64,000 bases of DNA from Hirundichthys speculiger. Its lineage: Eukaryota > Chordata > Actinopteri > Beloniformes > Exocoetidae. The stretch is taken from positions 62,001 through 126,000 of the forward strand of contig JAGFBZ010000694.1 in assembly GCA_018398805.1 (NCBI GenBank), given 5' to 3'. Made by a program: the position numbers and the translations under genes. This document shows, piece by piece, positions 1-11,800 of the stretch (position 1 is the first letter of the stretch; each line of letters begins with the position of its first letter). The notes under the pieces are model-generated. The model was given only the letters and a program-made list of their open reading frames with translations, made no database searches and was not told where the DNA came from.

Positions 1-22
1 GAATTGGCGAGGGATCACTGTA
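1..22. mobile_element. Right end of a TA-flanked MITE (Tigger/pogo-like), cut by the window edge
   Basis: GGCGAGGGATCACTGTA is the same terminal sequence as the right ends at 2024 and 32065. The rest lies outside the window. Confidence 0.6.
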
Positions 23-1324
23 TTCTATTTTCTTTAAATCTCTTCTCATTTTCATCACGTTTTACCTCGTTGTAATTGTGCACTTGGATTTTATGTGACG
101 CTGGACCCTTTGTCCCGTAGCTGCCTGGATCCATAACAGCAAGATAAACCGAAACGGAGCCCTTGCGTCTGGATCTGAAAGAAACTCTTCTCATTTCCAC
201 AGTTCCTGCGTTCAAAGCTCAAAGGTTTTGTCGGCAGAGGAGACTGGAGGAATAAAAACCAGTGGCTGTGCATCTGAATGTGTAAAGATCTGCTGAATTT
301 CATGCTCCACCTGAGGCCGTTTTACACTTTTGTGATTTCAGAGCCTCAGATTGCTTGGACGTTGTCACTGCCATCACCGTTTGTACTTTTAGCGTATCAT
401 TTGTCGTTCTTTATGCCGTATTTGTCGGTTATTTCCAGTTTGTTTCCTCTTCCCTTCATCTTTCGGACGGTCATGTTCTTTTTCCAGGCTTCAGACTATC
501 TGGCCATCTAGGATGCGTCCCAGGAGGGAAGAGTTCATCTCATGACACACCACAGGGTTGCATGCACGGAATAAATTATGGAGAACTTCAACTTCGGGCA
601 AAAAAAAAAAAGACTCCTTGAAGCAATTTAATGAAAGTAATGATACCGTGTGGGAGTTTTTGATGCTCCTGTTCAGGATCTGCAGTTGCAGTTGAAGATT
701 TCATTTCATGGTTTTCAGGAGCGTTTCATCATTTGGGTTGTCATTGGCCGTGGTATGAACGTGAACTGAACGAAAACAGGCTACAGTCCGTAAAACATTT
801 TTATTTATTAATTTTTTTTTAAAGCCAGTAATAAAGAAGCACTGAGTCAGCTGTCAGAATGATCCTGAATTAATCCAGGCACCCTGGGATATTCAAGCTA
901 GGAAAACCTGGCAGAAAATCGACAAAGCGCTCCTGGAAAACAGAGGACGCGTGAAGAAAATAAGGTTTACAGACACCTGAAGGTCTCCACGGCCAGTGAA
1001 GTTGAGCAACAAATCATTTTGGATACTTGGATGAAAATATTTTACAGCCAAAGATTGCCGGAGGTCTGGAGTCCATGCTCGTGGACTTTTCTCCCTGGAA
1101 ATGCTTTGACAAGTCTTTACTGGTGTGTGCACGACTGTCTGGCGTCAGTTTGGGCCTTCAGCTCTGCTGGGTCCACTGACTTGGCCACACTTCACCTGCA
1201 AAAAGTCTTTAGTTCCCCTCTCAGTATCTTTAAGGGCCTTATGGATCAGGTTTGCAGCGTTTGGCTGAATGCGAGCAGAGACCTACTGACTCCATCTTGC
1301 TACTTCTGTCAGTACCTTTGGATC
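23..1324. other. No gene recognised
   Basis: Short open frames only, none resembling a known protein. An A-run (600-611) and a T-rich tract near 808 are the only visible features. Probably intergenic sequence beyond wtip. Confidence 0.5.
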
Positions 1325-2024
1325 TACACTGATCCCTTATTTTTCGCGGTTAACGGGGACCGGCGCCCCCCCGCGAAGATCAAAATCCGCAAACTGGAGC
1401 CGGAGCCCCCCGAGCCTCAATAATGTGTTTAAAATATGTTTAAAAACCGTAAAAAAGTAGCGAGACACTGCAGTGAAACAAGACAAAGGCTCAACTGTGG
1501 TCTTTCTGTTTCCTTCACAGTCTCTGGTCTCTGAACCGTAGTAAAGAAACTGCTGGTATTGTGCTATTTTTGGCTCATAATTAGCGGCTAACATGCTAAC
1601 AACAACAAAAGAAGTCCGGTTTTCTCTGCATGGAACGAGCACTTTATTCTGGCACTGCAGGAACTTGTAACATCACACAGGTTGTATTGTTGGGCTCCTG
1701 TCGGTTAACAGAGAATGTAAATCTATACACGCTGGGCTGCTGTTGATGCTCACTACACTTTTCATCTAACCCCGTTTTCATTCTGCCGTCCCACGACAAC
1801 ACACTACATTACCCATAAGGCCACACCATTACCCATGAGGCTACCTTCTTAAAAGGGGCCAGGCTGGCTCACAGCATTTCTTCATTGTGAGAGAACGCTC
1901 ATAACATCCTGTGATGTTTCCGTGATTTTTTCTTGATTTTTTAAAATATTATACATTTCTGAAAAATCCACGAATAACTAAAACTGTGGAACTTAAAGCG
2001 CGAAAATGGTGAGGGATCACTGTA
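1325..2024. mobile_element. 700-bp TA-flanked MITE, copy 2 (Tc1/mariner, Tigger-like)
   Basis: Starts TACACTGATCCCTTATTTTT and ends GGTGAGGGATCACTGTA, giving terminal inverted repeats with TA at both ends. It is about 90 percent alike to 31354-32065. It includes the unusual stretch GGGGACCGGCGCCCCCC near the left end. No transposase is encoded. Superfamily assignment rests on the TA ends and the CAGTGATCCCT terminus. Confidence 0.75.
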
Positions 2025-2747
2025 GTTTGCTGAAAAGTGGCTGCGACTCCTAAACGGTAAATTTCTGTGAAACCTCTCAAAGTTGAAAGTCTACACGTTC
2101 ACGTCTTCGTTATTTCAAATCCGCTGTGGCGAATTATAAAACGTCCGTTACTGTCTAAATACGTCAGGACATGACTGTACGCGTCCTGATTGGGTGAAAC
2201 GGTAAACGGTTCCACTTTTAGTGCACCGTCCAGCTTTTTGTTCCACCAGAAGCGTCACAACGGCTTCTCATTCTGGGCTTCTTGTTCTATAAAAGCTGCA
2301 GTTGTAAACTGAGCACAAAGAGTAAGAAAATCTGTTTGGTGGATTATTTCTTTGTTGTAACAATACTTCCTTAATAAATAAATCGATAAATCCTGGACTA
2401 TTAGAAAGCCGTTGAATGACTTCCCAGAATGCACTGGCTGAAGCTGGCAGCGTGTCTCCTACAGCTCGTACATTTTTTTTTTTTGCACTATTTTTGGCGT
2501 TTTTGTCAGTTTTTTAATCAACTGCTGATGGATGTTACTGTGGAGAGAAGAGGTTATTTAAGAGAAGCGCTTCTTTCCCTGAAACAGAGCAAATCTGGAG
2601 AATATCATCCTGTTCCAGCTGAGATTCAGAGGAGTTTTCGTGGTTGCCATGCAGGTGCAACAGTGAAGGTCAGGAAATGGAGATAGAAGCCCTTTCTGCC
2701 GTGAGTCATGGGAAATGTCAACTCCCTGACCAACAAGACATACAATC
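2025..2747. other. No gene recognised
   Basis: AT-rich spacer between two transposons. A T-run lies at about 2470-2482. No open frame with a recognisable protein. Confidence 0.5.
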
Positions 2748-3713
2748 TAAGGATGCACGTTAACTATCGGGCCGATAACAGGAAATGATGACGTCATTCC
2801 GGTAAGTTAGATATCACGACGAATAGCCCCGATAACATATATATTTTTGTCAACACGGCAGTGTCCTCACTCCCTCTGAGTCTTGAATGACCGGCAGTGA
2901 ATGTTATGTTCAAGTAACGTCGAAATAACCAGAAAAATAATTACTCAATCAGGGAAAATCAAGAATACCCCCTCATGCCAGAAAACAACTCGTTAACTCG
3001 GTCATAATTTTAGTAGTTGCTGACGTAAATCGATATTCGCAGTATTTCCCTTCATGTTACACATAAAAAAAGAAAAAAATAGAAAAGGCTGAAAGAACGA
3101 CTAGCAAACGAGGGAACGTGGGAATTTACGTTACACCTTGAATGCAGCCTGCAGCACAGCGTACTGATCACAACAAACATGGCGGCGTGGAACTTCGTTA
3201 AAGTTTCAGAAGAAGATAGTTTGGTGGTTATTTGTGACGAATCCTCTGAGTGAATTCTACGAGGAGGGAAGCACAAGCTTTAATACGTAAAACCTGATCA
3301 GCCACCTACAACGTAACAATCGCTTCCATGGAGTTTTGAAATCGCGCTAACGTGAGCTAACGGAAGCTAATGCTAACGTGGGCAAGCCAGCAGCAGTCTC
3401 CCCTCTCCCTCATCTCTCTCATCTAAAGCTTCCATGAGATAAAAAAACAAAAAACTACTGAACCTCATTTACTTTAATTAAAGGTATTCATTTAAATGGA
3501 ACTACAAGCCAAAATCCTTTAAATGTTCATCTTTTTCAGTTAGTAATTCTGATGCATGTATTTCCATCAGTTCAAGGAGCCTTTATTTTTTATATCAGTC
3601 AGTAATGAACCTTATTTAAGTTAATGTGAGATTTCAAATAGGTTTGTTTGATAGTTTTATGAAAATGTTTGAGAGGCTTGACAATAGTTTTACAATGGAG
3701 AAAATAATTATAG
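2748..3713 (+). mobile_element. hAT-BED MITE copy A, right end missing
   Basis: Starts TAAGGATGCACGTTAACTAT and follows the family to about 3713, where similarity stops in the conserved GAGGCTTGACAATAG block. The last about 150 bp and right terminal repeat are lost. A decayed BED finger lies at 3179-3347 ([18 protein letters not shown] then TGA, later NLISHLQRNNRFHG). Confidence 0.8.
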
Positions 3714-4906
3714 TCCAAACGATTTTTGCCCTCACCCCCCCCCCTCACATGCACAAGTACATGGACACAGGCCTCGTTTAAAAAAAAAAAGGCTAAATAA
3801 AAGACAAAAAACATCATTTGGAGATAGCTACAAAAACCACTTTATTGCAAAAGCAGATTATGTCATCTACAGTTAAATGATACGTCCCGATTTTAATACA
3901 TTAAATAACTTTAGACTTTTTTTTCCATGTCATGTTTAGATAAATAGATCTAGTCTCCTTTTTTGTCATCTAGGTAATCGAAACACTTAGCAATATAAAA
4001 GATGTGACAGCTGCTGAGATGTGCATGTTGGAACTACCAGTAGGAGAAGAATAGTTGTGCTCTTTCCAAGTGATTTTGACAGGAAAATAAAATAAAATAA
4101 AATACTAGTCTCTTTATGTACAGAGGAACTAACTGCGCTATGCAACAGAAACTGGAGTAGTAGTTGTTTTTTAACACGTGAATTAAGACATCTTTCGAGG
4201 AGAAACATTCTGGTCTGGTTAGGTGTTTTCTTGGTGGATGATGTTGTGCAGATTAATTGTTCAAGTACAAAACACGTGATTTGACCCTTGAACACGTGAT
4301 TTGACCCTTGAACACGTGATTTGACCCTTGACACGTGGAGGACAAGGGGAACGTCTCAGATATGGTTTGCAGTCCTTCCTTCTCTGCTCTTAAAAAAACA
4401 CTAATTATTATTACATTAACAAGAGTGTCATTACATCGGGTTACATTAAGAAGCATCGTGGTGACCCCCCCCCCCCCCCCCCCCTCCCTGACTTCAGCGT
4501 CTGGTTTGGTCACATTCAGTAGTATAATTATTCAGGCTTTTTTGCACTGCAGCAGGACAACGTGGATCAGAACCGGGTCCGTGTCTGCGAGCTATGACTC
4601 CGGCTGCGGGCGCGTGATGGTTGGAGGTCGCTGCGGGAGAAGCTCGACGCATCTACAGGAAAATAAAAAATAAAAATAAAAATAGCCGGTGGACTTGTGC
4701 AAACCTCTGGGACGAGGCCCCACCGTCCAAAATCGTTCCAAAGCTGCGGTCCTGTTGGACGCTGCGCTGCAAACACAGTGAGGTGCGCGTGCCGTGGCCC
4801 CGCCACTGGTACGCACACACACGCACGCACGTGCACACTCTCTCTCACACAGACACGCACACATTCACACGATTTGCTCATATGTGGAATGTATGATGCC
4901 CCGTTT
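3714..4906. other. Spacer with simple repeats and possible minus-strand poly(A) signal
   Basis: TTTATT at 3841-3846 is AATAAA on the minus strand and could end a minus-strand transcript, but no link to wtip is shown. C-run at 3726-3735 and again at about 4466-4483, and CA-rich tracts at 4811-4865. Contains the 20-bp repeat listed separately. No gene recognised. Confidence 0.4.
4271..4337. repeat. 20-bp tandem repeat carrying CACGTG E-boxes
   Basis: Three exact units of AACACGTGATTTGACCCTTG plus ACACGTG. Each unit has an E-box (CACGTG) and, on the other strand, an AAGGGTCA nuclear-receptor-like half-site. Four E-boxes are spaced 20 bp apart. Confidence 0.9.
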
Positions 4907-5633
4907 GGGTCATAATTCAATGAATAAATGAGTCTTTTATTATGAAATATTTCCCATTATTATGATAATGGTTTCATTTTTCATAAGAATGAGCTTTAAC
5001 ATAATAATGGCTTTGTTTTTCATAAGAATGATTTGTGTGTCAATCACAGCAGAGAGGGCGGAGCCATTTATGTGATTGGCTGCTCTTTCATTCAGGCATA
5101 AGCAACAGAACAGTGAATATCGATAGTGGGCGAGAGATGTAATGTATATACTCCAGGCCAGTAGGTGGGCAGAATGCACCTCAGTTTACGGTTAAAAGTT
5201 GATATCGACTAAGAAACGTCAAGGTTTCCCGTAGCTCAGTCCAAGCTGCCATAGCTACAATCGGACTAGGAGCGCACCTTGATGACGCCACGGCCCGCTG
5301 CTAACGGGACCTCGCGGCCAAAACTAGTCGATGTCAGAGCGTAGAATGGAGAAGGATCAGCCAATGAGCGTGCAGGTCAACCACTGGTCCCGCCCACTGG
5401 CAAAATGTCATTATGTAAAAGCTCATTCTTATGAAAAAGGAAGCAATTATGTAAAAACTCATTCTTAGATAAAAAAGCCATTCTGAAATAAACTATTATG
5501 CGTTAAACTAAGATTAAATAATAATAAAAATATATTTCATAATTACATTTTTTTCATAATAATGGGAAATATTTCATAATAATGGATACGTATTTCATAA
5601 TAATAGATTAATTTATTAATTAAATTATGACCC
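4907..5633. mobile_element. AT-rich MITE with terminal inverted repeats
   Basis: Left end GGGTCATAATTCAA mirrors right end TTAAATTATGACCC. Subterminal blocks also mirror each other (AAATATTTCCCATTATTATG near 4945; CATAATAATGGGAAATATTT near 5551). The motif TTTTTCATAAGAATGA recurs inside. No coding content and the superfamily is unclear. Confidence 0.7.
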
Positions 5634-6363
5634 TAACAGGGCTCCATAGAAATGAGCACAAATTGGCGGGGGATTATCAGCACACATGTGCAGAAAACTC
5701 TTCTGCACATGTGTGCTGCTTGAAGTTTTGTTTTTTGTTTTGTTTCATGCAGGTCTTTTTTTTTTGTTGTTGTTTTTTGCATATTTACATGTGTACAACA
5801 CACACACGCTAAATAAAACACTTAAGTGCCTGCCAGTGTCCACGCACACACACATACACACATGCATGTAGGAAAGGGGGGGGGGGGGTCTCCTTTGAAA
5901 AGCACGGGTGGGACCAGCACCTCCATGATTTCAGGAATGCCCTTGCACCAAAAAAAGAAAAAAAAAAAAACAAAAACAAAAAAACACAATAGCAGACTTC
6001 ATGGCAGACGGCGACGGGACACACAAACATACCTGTTCTGTCTTAAGTCAGGTGGACAAGTGGAGGTTTCTCATCGTGACACACTATGTGCTCATATGAC
6101 AGAACAGTGTCTGGGAAAAAAAAAAACACCAGGAAACAGTGTCCTGAACAGAACTTGAGCAAAAAAGGTATCCGTCTTTAAACATACAGCATGTTTTCTC
6201 TTCTGCTTTGAGCACCTGAGCTAAATCAACGTTTGGAGGGATACAGCTAATGACCAGATGAAACCAATCAACCGACTGTTGAATTAACCTTAAGTGCAGT
6301 CTGATTTTTTTAAAAAAAAAATGTGTGTGACTCGTTTTTCTAAAGATTCCTAACACTGACTCT
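5634..6363. other. Spacer with hairpin, CA tracts and poly-A/G tracts
   Basis: Holds the perfect hairpin listed next, a G-run at 5877-5888, A-rich tracts near 5951-5990, and short CA repeats near 5845. No gene recognised. Confidence 0.5.
5678..5718. repeat. Perfect 18-bp hairpin with 5-nt loop
   Basis: Arms 5678-5695 (CAGCACACATGTGCAGAA) and 5701-5718 are exact reverse complements; the loop is AACTC. The plus strand downstream is T-rich. Function unknown. Confidence 0.95.
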
Positions 6364-7559
6364 AAGGGCCAATTCCAATTCCTCCCTTAACCCTCAATCT
6401 TGGCCCTCCAAACTAAGTGTCAGGTCTATCTGGTGACTTAGAAATGGGACATCACTTGAGTGCAGTTACGTCTTCAGACTGTGGGGGGCGGCCTTACGCC
6501 AGAGCTACATCCAGTCTGTCAAGAAAATAACGACGACGAAGAATAATAATAATATAAATATATATAACGAAGACAATAAGATAGTTTCGTAACATTTATA
6601 TCTTTATTAACTACAAAAATACTTACATTTGCAGCTAGCTTTTTTCGGCGCCATCCTTTTCAAAGAAGTTTTGGCGAAAATATGCAATGCCTTCTGGGTA
6701 GCCCTTACTCCCAAGGGGTGGTGCCGGAGAATCTCAATTTTGAGGGGAATACAGCCCTCAACTTGATTTTCTAAGAATCGGGACAACACTTGCACTTAGC
6801 GGGAGTGTGCATTTTTGAGATTGAGGGTTAAGGGAGTAAGGGTGAATTCCAATTCCTCCCTTAACCCTCAATCTCAAAAATGCACGCTCCCGCTAAGTGC
6901 AAGTGTTGTCCCGATTCTTAGAAAATCAAATTGAGGGACGAGTTTGAGGGCTGTATCGCCCTCAATATTGAGATTTTCCGACACCACCCTTGGGAGTAAG
7001 GGCTACCCAGAAGGCACTGGATAATTTAGCCAAGACATCTTCGAAAAGGATGGTGACAAAAAAAGCTAGCTACAAATGTAAGTATCTTCGTAGTTCTTAA
7101 AGATATAAATGTTACGAAACCATCTTATTGTCTTTGTTTGAGACTTTTTTTCATGGATTAACATCATTGTTGCGTAACATTTATTATTTTACTTTACGAT
7201 GTTTGCTGCCGGACTGGCGGTCCCGGTCGGGACCCCTGGCCGGAACCGACCGGGACCAGGACCGACCGGCGGTCCCAGTCGGCTTCACGTTACTTGTATA
7301 CCTTGTTGTGTAGCGATGGAGGACTGAATAATGTATCCTCTATTGTGTTATTTGCTAATATTATTTAGAGAATATACAGCGCTCTTTTCATTGTTATCCC
7401 TGTTATTTCAGGGAATACAGAGACGACACGGCTCTGATACATTTCAGTCTGAAGACGTAACTGCACTCAAGGGGAGTCCCATTTCTAAGTCACAAGATAA
7501 CCCTGAAACTTACTTTGGAGGGTTAAGATTGAGGGTTAAGGGAGGATGAATTCACCCTT
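6364..7559. mobile_element. 1.2-kb palindromic transposon-like element
   Basis: Ends are AAGGGCCAATTCCAATTCCT and GGAGGATGAATTCACCCTT. The centre near 6840 is also a mirror: 6570-6839 reappears inverted at 6843-7130 (for example CCCGCTAAGTGCAAGTGTTG). The outer 120 bp of each side also pair. The left arm is about 475 bp and the right about 715 bp; the extra right part (7130-7430) includes a repeated CGGGACC/CCGACCGG stretch. It looks like two inverted copies of one MITE or a foldback element. Superfamily not assigned. Confidence 0.75.
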
Positions 7560-8688
7560 ATAACGTTAAAGGTGCAACATGCAGCGCTGCGTGAGGCTTT
7601 GGGTCCGATAAAAACCAGCTCCCTCTTTCTCTTTAATTAGAGCAGAGCGCAAACAGCGGCTTGATGCTGCTGACGGGGGTCCATTTGTTTTAAAAAGAAA
7701 TTAATTTACTGCCAAAAAAAAAAAAAAGTGACTTGAGCAGTGGCTAAGTACAAAAAAACAAATGCAAATAGTATTTAGAGCTTGGTCTGCTAACACAGAG
7801 CGAGTGGATGTCCTGACTCTCTGTCACGGAAGGAGAAAACGACACAACAGAGCAAAAGCTGCAGAAGATCCGGGCTGCATTTTAAACAGTTTCACCCCCC
7901 CGTTTCTATTACCAGCACAAAATAGAAAAGAAAAAAAAAAAATCTACATCTAGCATTTTATGTGGAAAACATCTGCCAAATATATATTCATATATAAAAG
8001 ACAATCTATGTGCATCTAAAGTTTTCTTTTTCTGTCATAATATAATCATTAATTAAGACACTGCTTGCGAATCTCTCGAGGTGCTCTCTCAGACCTCGAA
8101 GTGGAATGTCAGTCAGTTTTCTGGGCCTGTGGCGCTACGGTGCATCGGCTCTGTGGGCGCGCCGCTGGGCGGCGGGCTAACGCCCCCTGTCCATGATGCT
8201 GGGTGTCCTTTTCAGAGCCTTTAGCGGGGCTCTATTCCCACCAGCTGTCTGGTCTGGTCCGGTCACACCCCCCCTCACCCGGCCTTCCTCACGCCAACTA
8301 CAGCAGCATCCTTGTCTCTGACGGCGCCGGTGGCGTTTGCCGCTTCAGTCGGAGCGCAGGAATGAGGAGAGGAAACAAGAGGAGCAGGGAGGGAGATCCA
8401 CAATCCTGAAACTCTTTTCTTTGATGGATGTCAAGAGGTCAGGAGGTATGACGTCACCGCGGGCCTCTGGGTGAGCGGGTTTCAGGGTTAAGCAACCAAA
8501 GGGGGTGGGGTGGGGGAGCTGCAGATGGGGGCTTTTTTTTTCCCAGCACCGCCATGTGACAGCAGAGTTTGTGGTCGACGCTGCATCTGTTTGTAGTTTA
8601 GAGGCCCGGCTGTCCAGCTGAGGATGGGTGTGGGGGGGCCAGTATTGGATCACCTGGGAGGCGGAGCGCAGCCCGCCCCCCTCACAGT
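7560..8688 (-). other. Probable wtip 3' UTR and flank
   Basis: Lies directly downstream of the wtip stop codon on the minus strand. A variant poly(A) signal ATTAAA (minus) is at 7637-7632; no canonical AATAAA occurs between 7560 and 8688. A-run at 7714-7727. The 3' end of the transcript cannot be fixed from sequence. Confidence 0.4.
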
Positions 8689-8838
8689 TCAGTGACGTGG
8701 AGGGGGTAGCTGGGGGAGGGTGGGGTGGGCGGGGACCTTCGACTGGAGCCGGTGGATGTGGCAGCCGTGGCAGAGGAGGTGGCCTTCCAGCGGGTAGCAG
8801 CGGTGGCCTTCCTCATCGTTCAGCTGGAGCCCGCAGTC
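8689..8838 (-). CDS. wtip: wtip exon 8: end of LIM3 and C terminus
   Basis: The acceptor is a C-rich tract ending CCCAG|GAC. 150 nt encode residues 617-665: [31 protein letters not shown], then a short Pro-rich tail ending LPPPRH and TGA. Cys639 and Cys642 finish LIM3. The tail looks odd: one base out of frame, the same bases read LHVTEL followed by TGA at 8684-8682. WTIP proteins are known for a C-terminal PDZ ligand of that type. A one-base error or mutation in the G/C runs at 8702-8716 would explain the shift. LIM3 is certain; the last about 8 residues as read are doubtful. Confidence 0.9.
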   Translation of the reverse strand, partial: DCGLQLNDEEGHRCYPLEGHLLCHGCHIHRLQSKVPAHPTLPQLPPPRH

Positions 8839-11800
8839 CTGGGGGGGGGGAAACAAAACGTGAGTACGGCATTAAAAAAGAACCCAAAAAAAAACAAACA
8901 AACAAAACAAAATGGTCGTGTGTGTGTTTGCTTTGTAAGTATAGTGGTTTTTAAAACTAGCGGTTTTAAAACACGCTCGTGCACAGAAGACGCCGAACAG
9001 ACGGGGAGCTAACGGGTGACGACGAGCTGTTCATCTCAGCAGGTCAAGGTTCAAGCGACGACACTTAGTCCGGACCCTCTAAGCTCTATGTCTACTAGGG
9101 CTGGACAAGTTAACGCGTTACTATCGCGTTAACGCAGTAATTTATTAACGCCGACATTTATTTTATCGCTCGTTAACGCATGTTCCTCACATGTTTTTGT
9201 TTTGAAAAGTCTGTTACTGGCTGCTGCGGAACTGGAAGACAGTAATCATAAGGAAAAGCTAAAACAGACATGGAGAACGGTAAAAATCTGTAAACTTTAC
9301 AGTTCAGGTAGCAACTCAGGTAGCAATATTAACAATTCTGTCTAAAAAGTTCTGGAATGCAACAAATCTTTGGTGTCATTCCTCCATGTTCCATCAGATC
9401 TGCTCCATGTGTTCACTGTCCTGCTGTTCTCTAGCTGGTTACTGCAGTGCAGGCTCCATCTAGTGGCACAGATGTGTAATGACAACAGAAAGTCCAGTCC
9501 TCCATTATAAAACAAATTCAATTCTGTGGCCCGTATTTTCATTTCATATTTTTGATTCAAGACTAGAATTGAAATATTTAAAAAAAAAAAAAACAGGCAT
9601 TTTTTTGTGCTTTTTTTGTGATAGATTAGAAAACAAAAAACGTATTAAAATGTCAATCTTTTTTTTTTTTTTTTTTTAATTTTTGATTGACAATTGAAAA
9701 TGGAAAGAATGAATGATACATGAATTGGTAAAGTTACTGAACTTTAACATGGACATTTTCATTTTAAAGTTCTCCCAGACGGAGGATTCAACAGAAACAA
9801 GGTTATTTGTAACAACTGACAAGTTGAACTCCCCGTTAAAAGTTTCTGCTGTTACCTCAGAAATTAATGTTTTAATGTTCTGATTGTGCTGAGACACAAT
9901 CATTTTGTTGGATTTTGTTCGTAAACTTTTTTTGTAATTTTTATAAAAACAGGATGACATTAATGCCCTAGCTGTGGCAATAAACTTTATTTTATTTTAC
10001 ATTTTTTAAGAGGAGATTTACACTAAATATGTGTTACTGACAAGCGCTGATGTTAAAAGTGTTTGAACAACAAATGTTATGGCACTTTAGTTCATATGGC
10101 AGCAGAACATTTAAATAAAAGTGACCTTTACACTACTTTTGAATACATTATTTAATCTTGCGTATACAATGCGATTAATCGTGATTAATCAGGGAAATAA
10201 TGCGATTAAAAATTTTAATTGTTGCCCAGCCCTAGTTTTTATTTCCTCTCTTTACTGTTTGTGAACCTCACTGCTCAGAGCTCATGAAATCAACCGACTG
10301 TGGAAACAGACGGGTGATAGAAAGATGAGTCCTACACCCCCCTCACATCTACATGAGCCCCCCCAATCACTCTACGACAACTGGAAGTGGCCATAACCCT
10401 TTTTTTTAATGACATTTTGTGTTACTGTATAACAGAAACCATGTTTTTCCCCTCACAATATGTAATGAATTTACCATCTTCATAGTGGCTGAGCTGCAGA
10501 CTTCAGCCCCCCCCCGGTGCTTGGTTGAATGATTACCCGCTGCTTACGTAATGATCTGAATCCATTTCTGCGAAGTGGAATGTCAGCCATTCAGAAACAT
10601 TAGCAAGTCTTATCCTGCTGATGAGGAGAGCAGAAACACTGTCTCACTGCTCAAATTAAAAAAATAAAAAAATCACAGCGGTCTGACAGGAAAAATGTCA
10701 GAAGACATTTTTCGGTCACTTTTGAACTGCGTCCTGAGGGGGGAGCGCCTAGATGTGGAGATTTCTCAAGCCCCCCAGCTGAGATCGGCCTGCACACTGG
10801 AATGTGCTCGTCAATGAGTCACGACGTTAAGCTGTAACCTTGAGTTTATATCAGTGTTTTTGGTTTTTTCCCTCTCGTATGTGTGTGTGTGTGTGTCTCA
10901 TTCGTCCCGTAAAAACGATGAATCACCCTCACTGGTGCAAAGTCTCGCCTCTTTCCGCGAACTGCAGGACTTCTTCAGGGTTTATGAGACCGAAAGGATG
11001 TGTACGAGCTAGGGATGGAACGGTTACCGGTATTACGGTAAAGCGCGGTAAAATTCTACACGATAACGATTACCATTTATGTTTGACTTCATCTCATTAT
11101 CGCGGTCGATTACCAGGATATGTAATATCAGCGTCATTCAAGTCTGCGAGCGACTCGCGACTGTGTCTCATGTGAATTTGTAGCTTGTAACATCGGCATC
11201 ATAACGTTAACATGGCGGAAAGTGGTGATAGCACGCAGGCCATTGAAAAATGATATCGAAACGATGTTCTTCTGATGCAGTTAAAATATTAATTTATTCC
11301 ATTAACTGATCCGACAAGCCATAACGCCGACAGTTAGCGCCACAGCAGTTAAACAGCTAACCAATAACAGGCAGCTACCTTTATACCTGACCCTCAGGTA
11401 ACAACACAGCGACACCCACAGACACACAGAGTGAACTACAATTCAGAACAACATATTTGGCTCCTAAACAACTGTTTATTTTATTTACACATTTATACGT
11501 ATTTAAGGTTCACCTTAAAGTCCAAAGTTTATTTCATTTGAACTTGCACTATAATTTCTGTTCCTGATAATTGTTTGCATATTTTGACCTACTATGGTTG
11601 TTAAAGTGTTTATTTAAATTTGCACCAGACAAATAAGCTTTGTTCCTGTTATTTATTTTGTTCATTTAAAATAAAACCTCTTTCTGTACCAGTTGTTTGC
11701 CCTTTTAATGTGAAAGTTTCATTTTGATAAGATTTTGGCTCCTGATGTTTCAATATGACAAGAAAATCACAAAATTTTGTGAAATTATTAAAATGTATGT

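Noticed and set aside
1337..1642. 101-codon minus-strand frame, also at 31476
   Set aside because: Interior of the TA-flanked MITE; shared by copies, no protein similarity.
3052..3276. 74-codon minus-strand frame repeated in several places (also 30091, 36103)
   Set aside because: It recurs only because the MITE recurs; it is the antisense of the BED relic, whose sense reading explains the sequence better.
4811..4865. Proteins from CA-rich frames near 4.6-4.9 kb
   Set aside because: Overlapping frames on both strands are products of the CA repeat.
5678..5718. Pre-miRNA
   Set aside because: Stem of 18 bp is too short; kept only as a structural hairpin.
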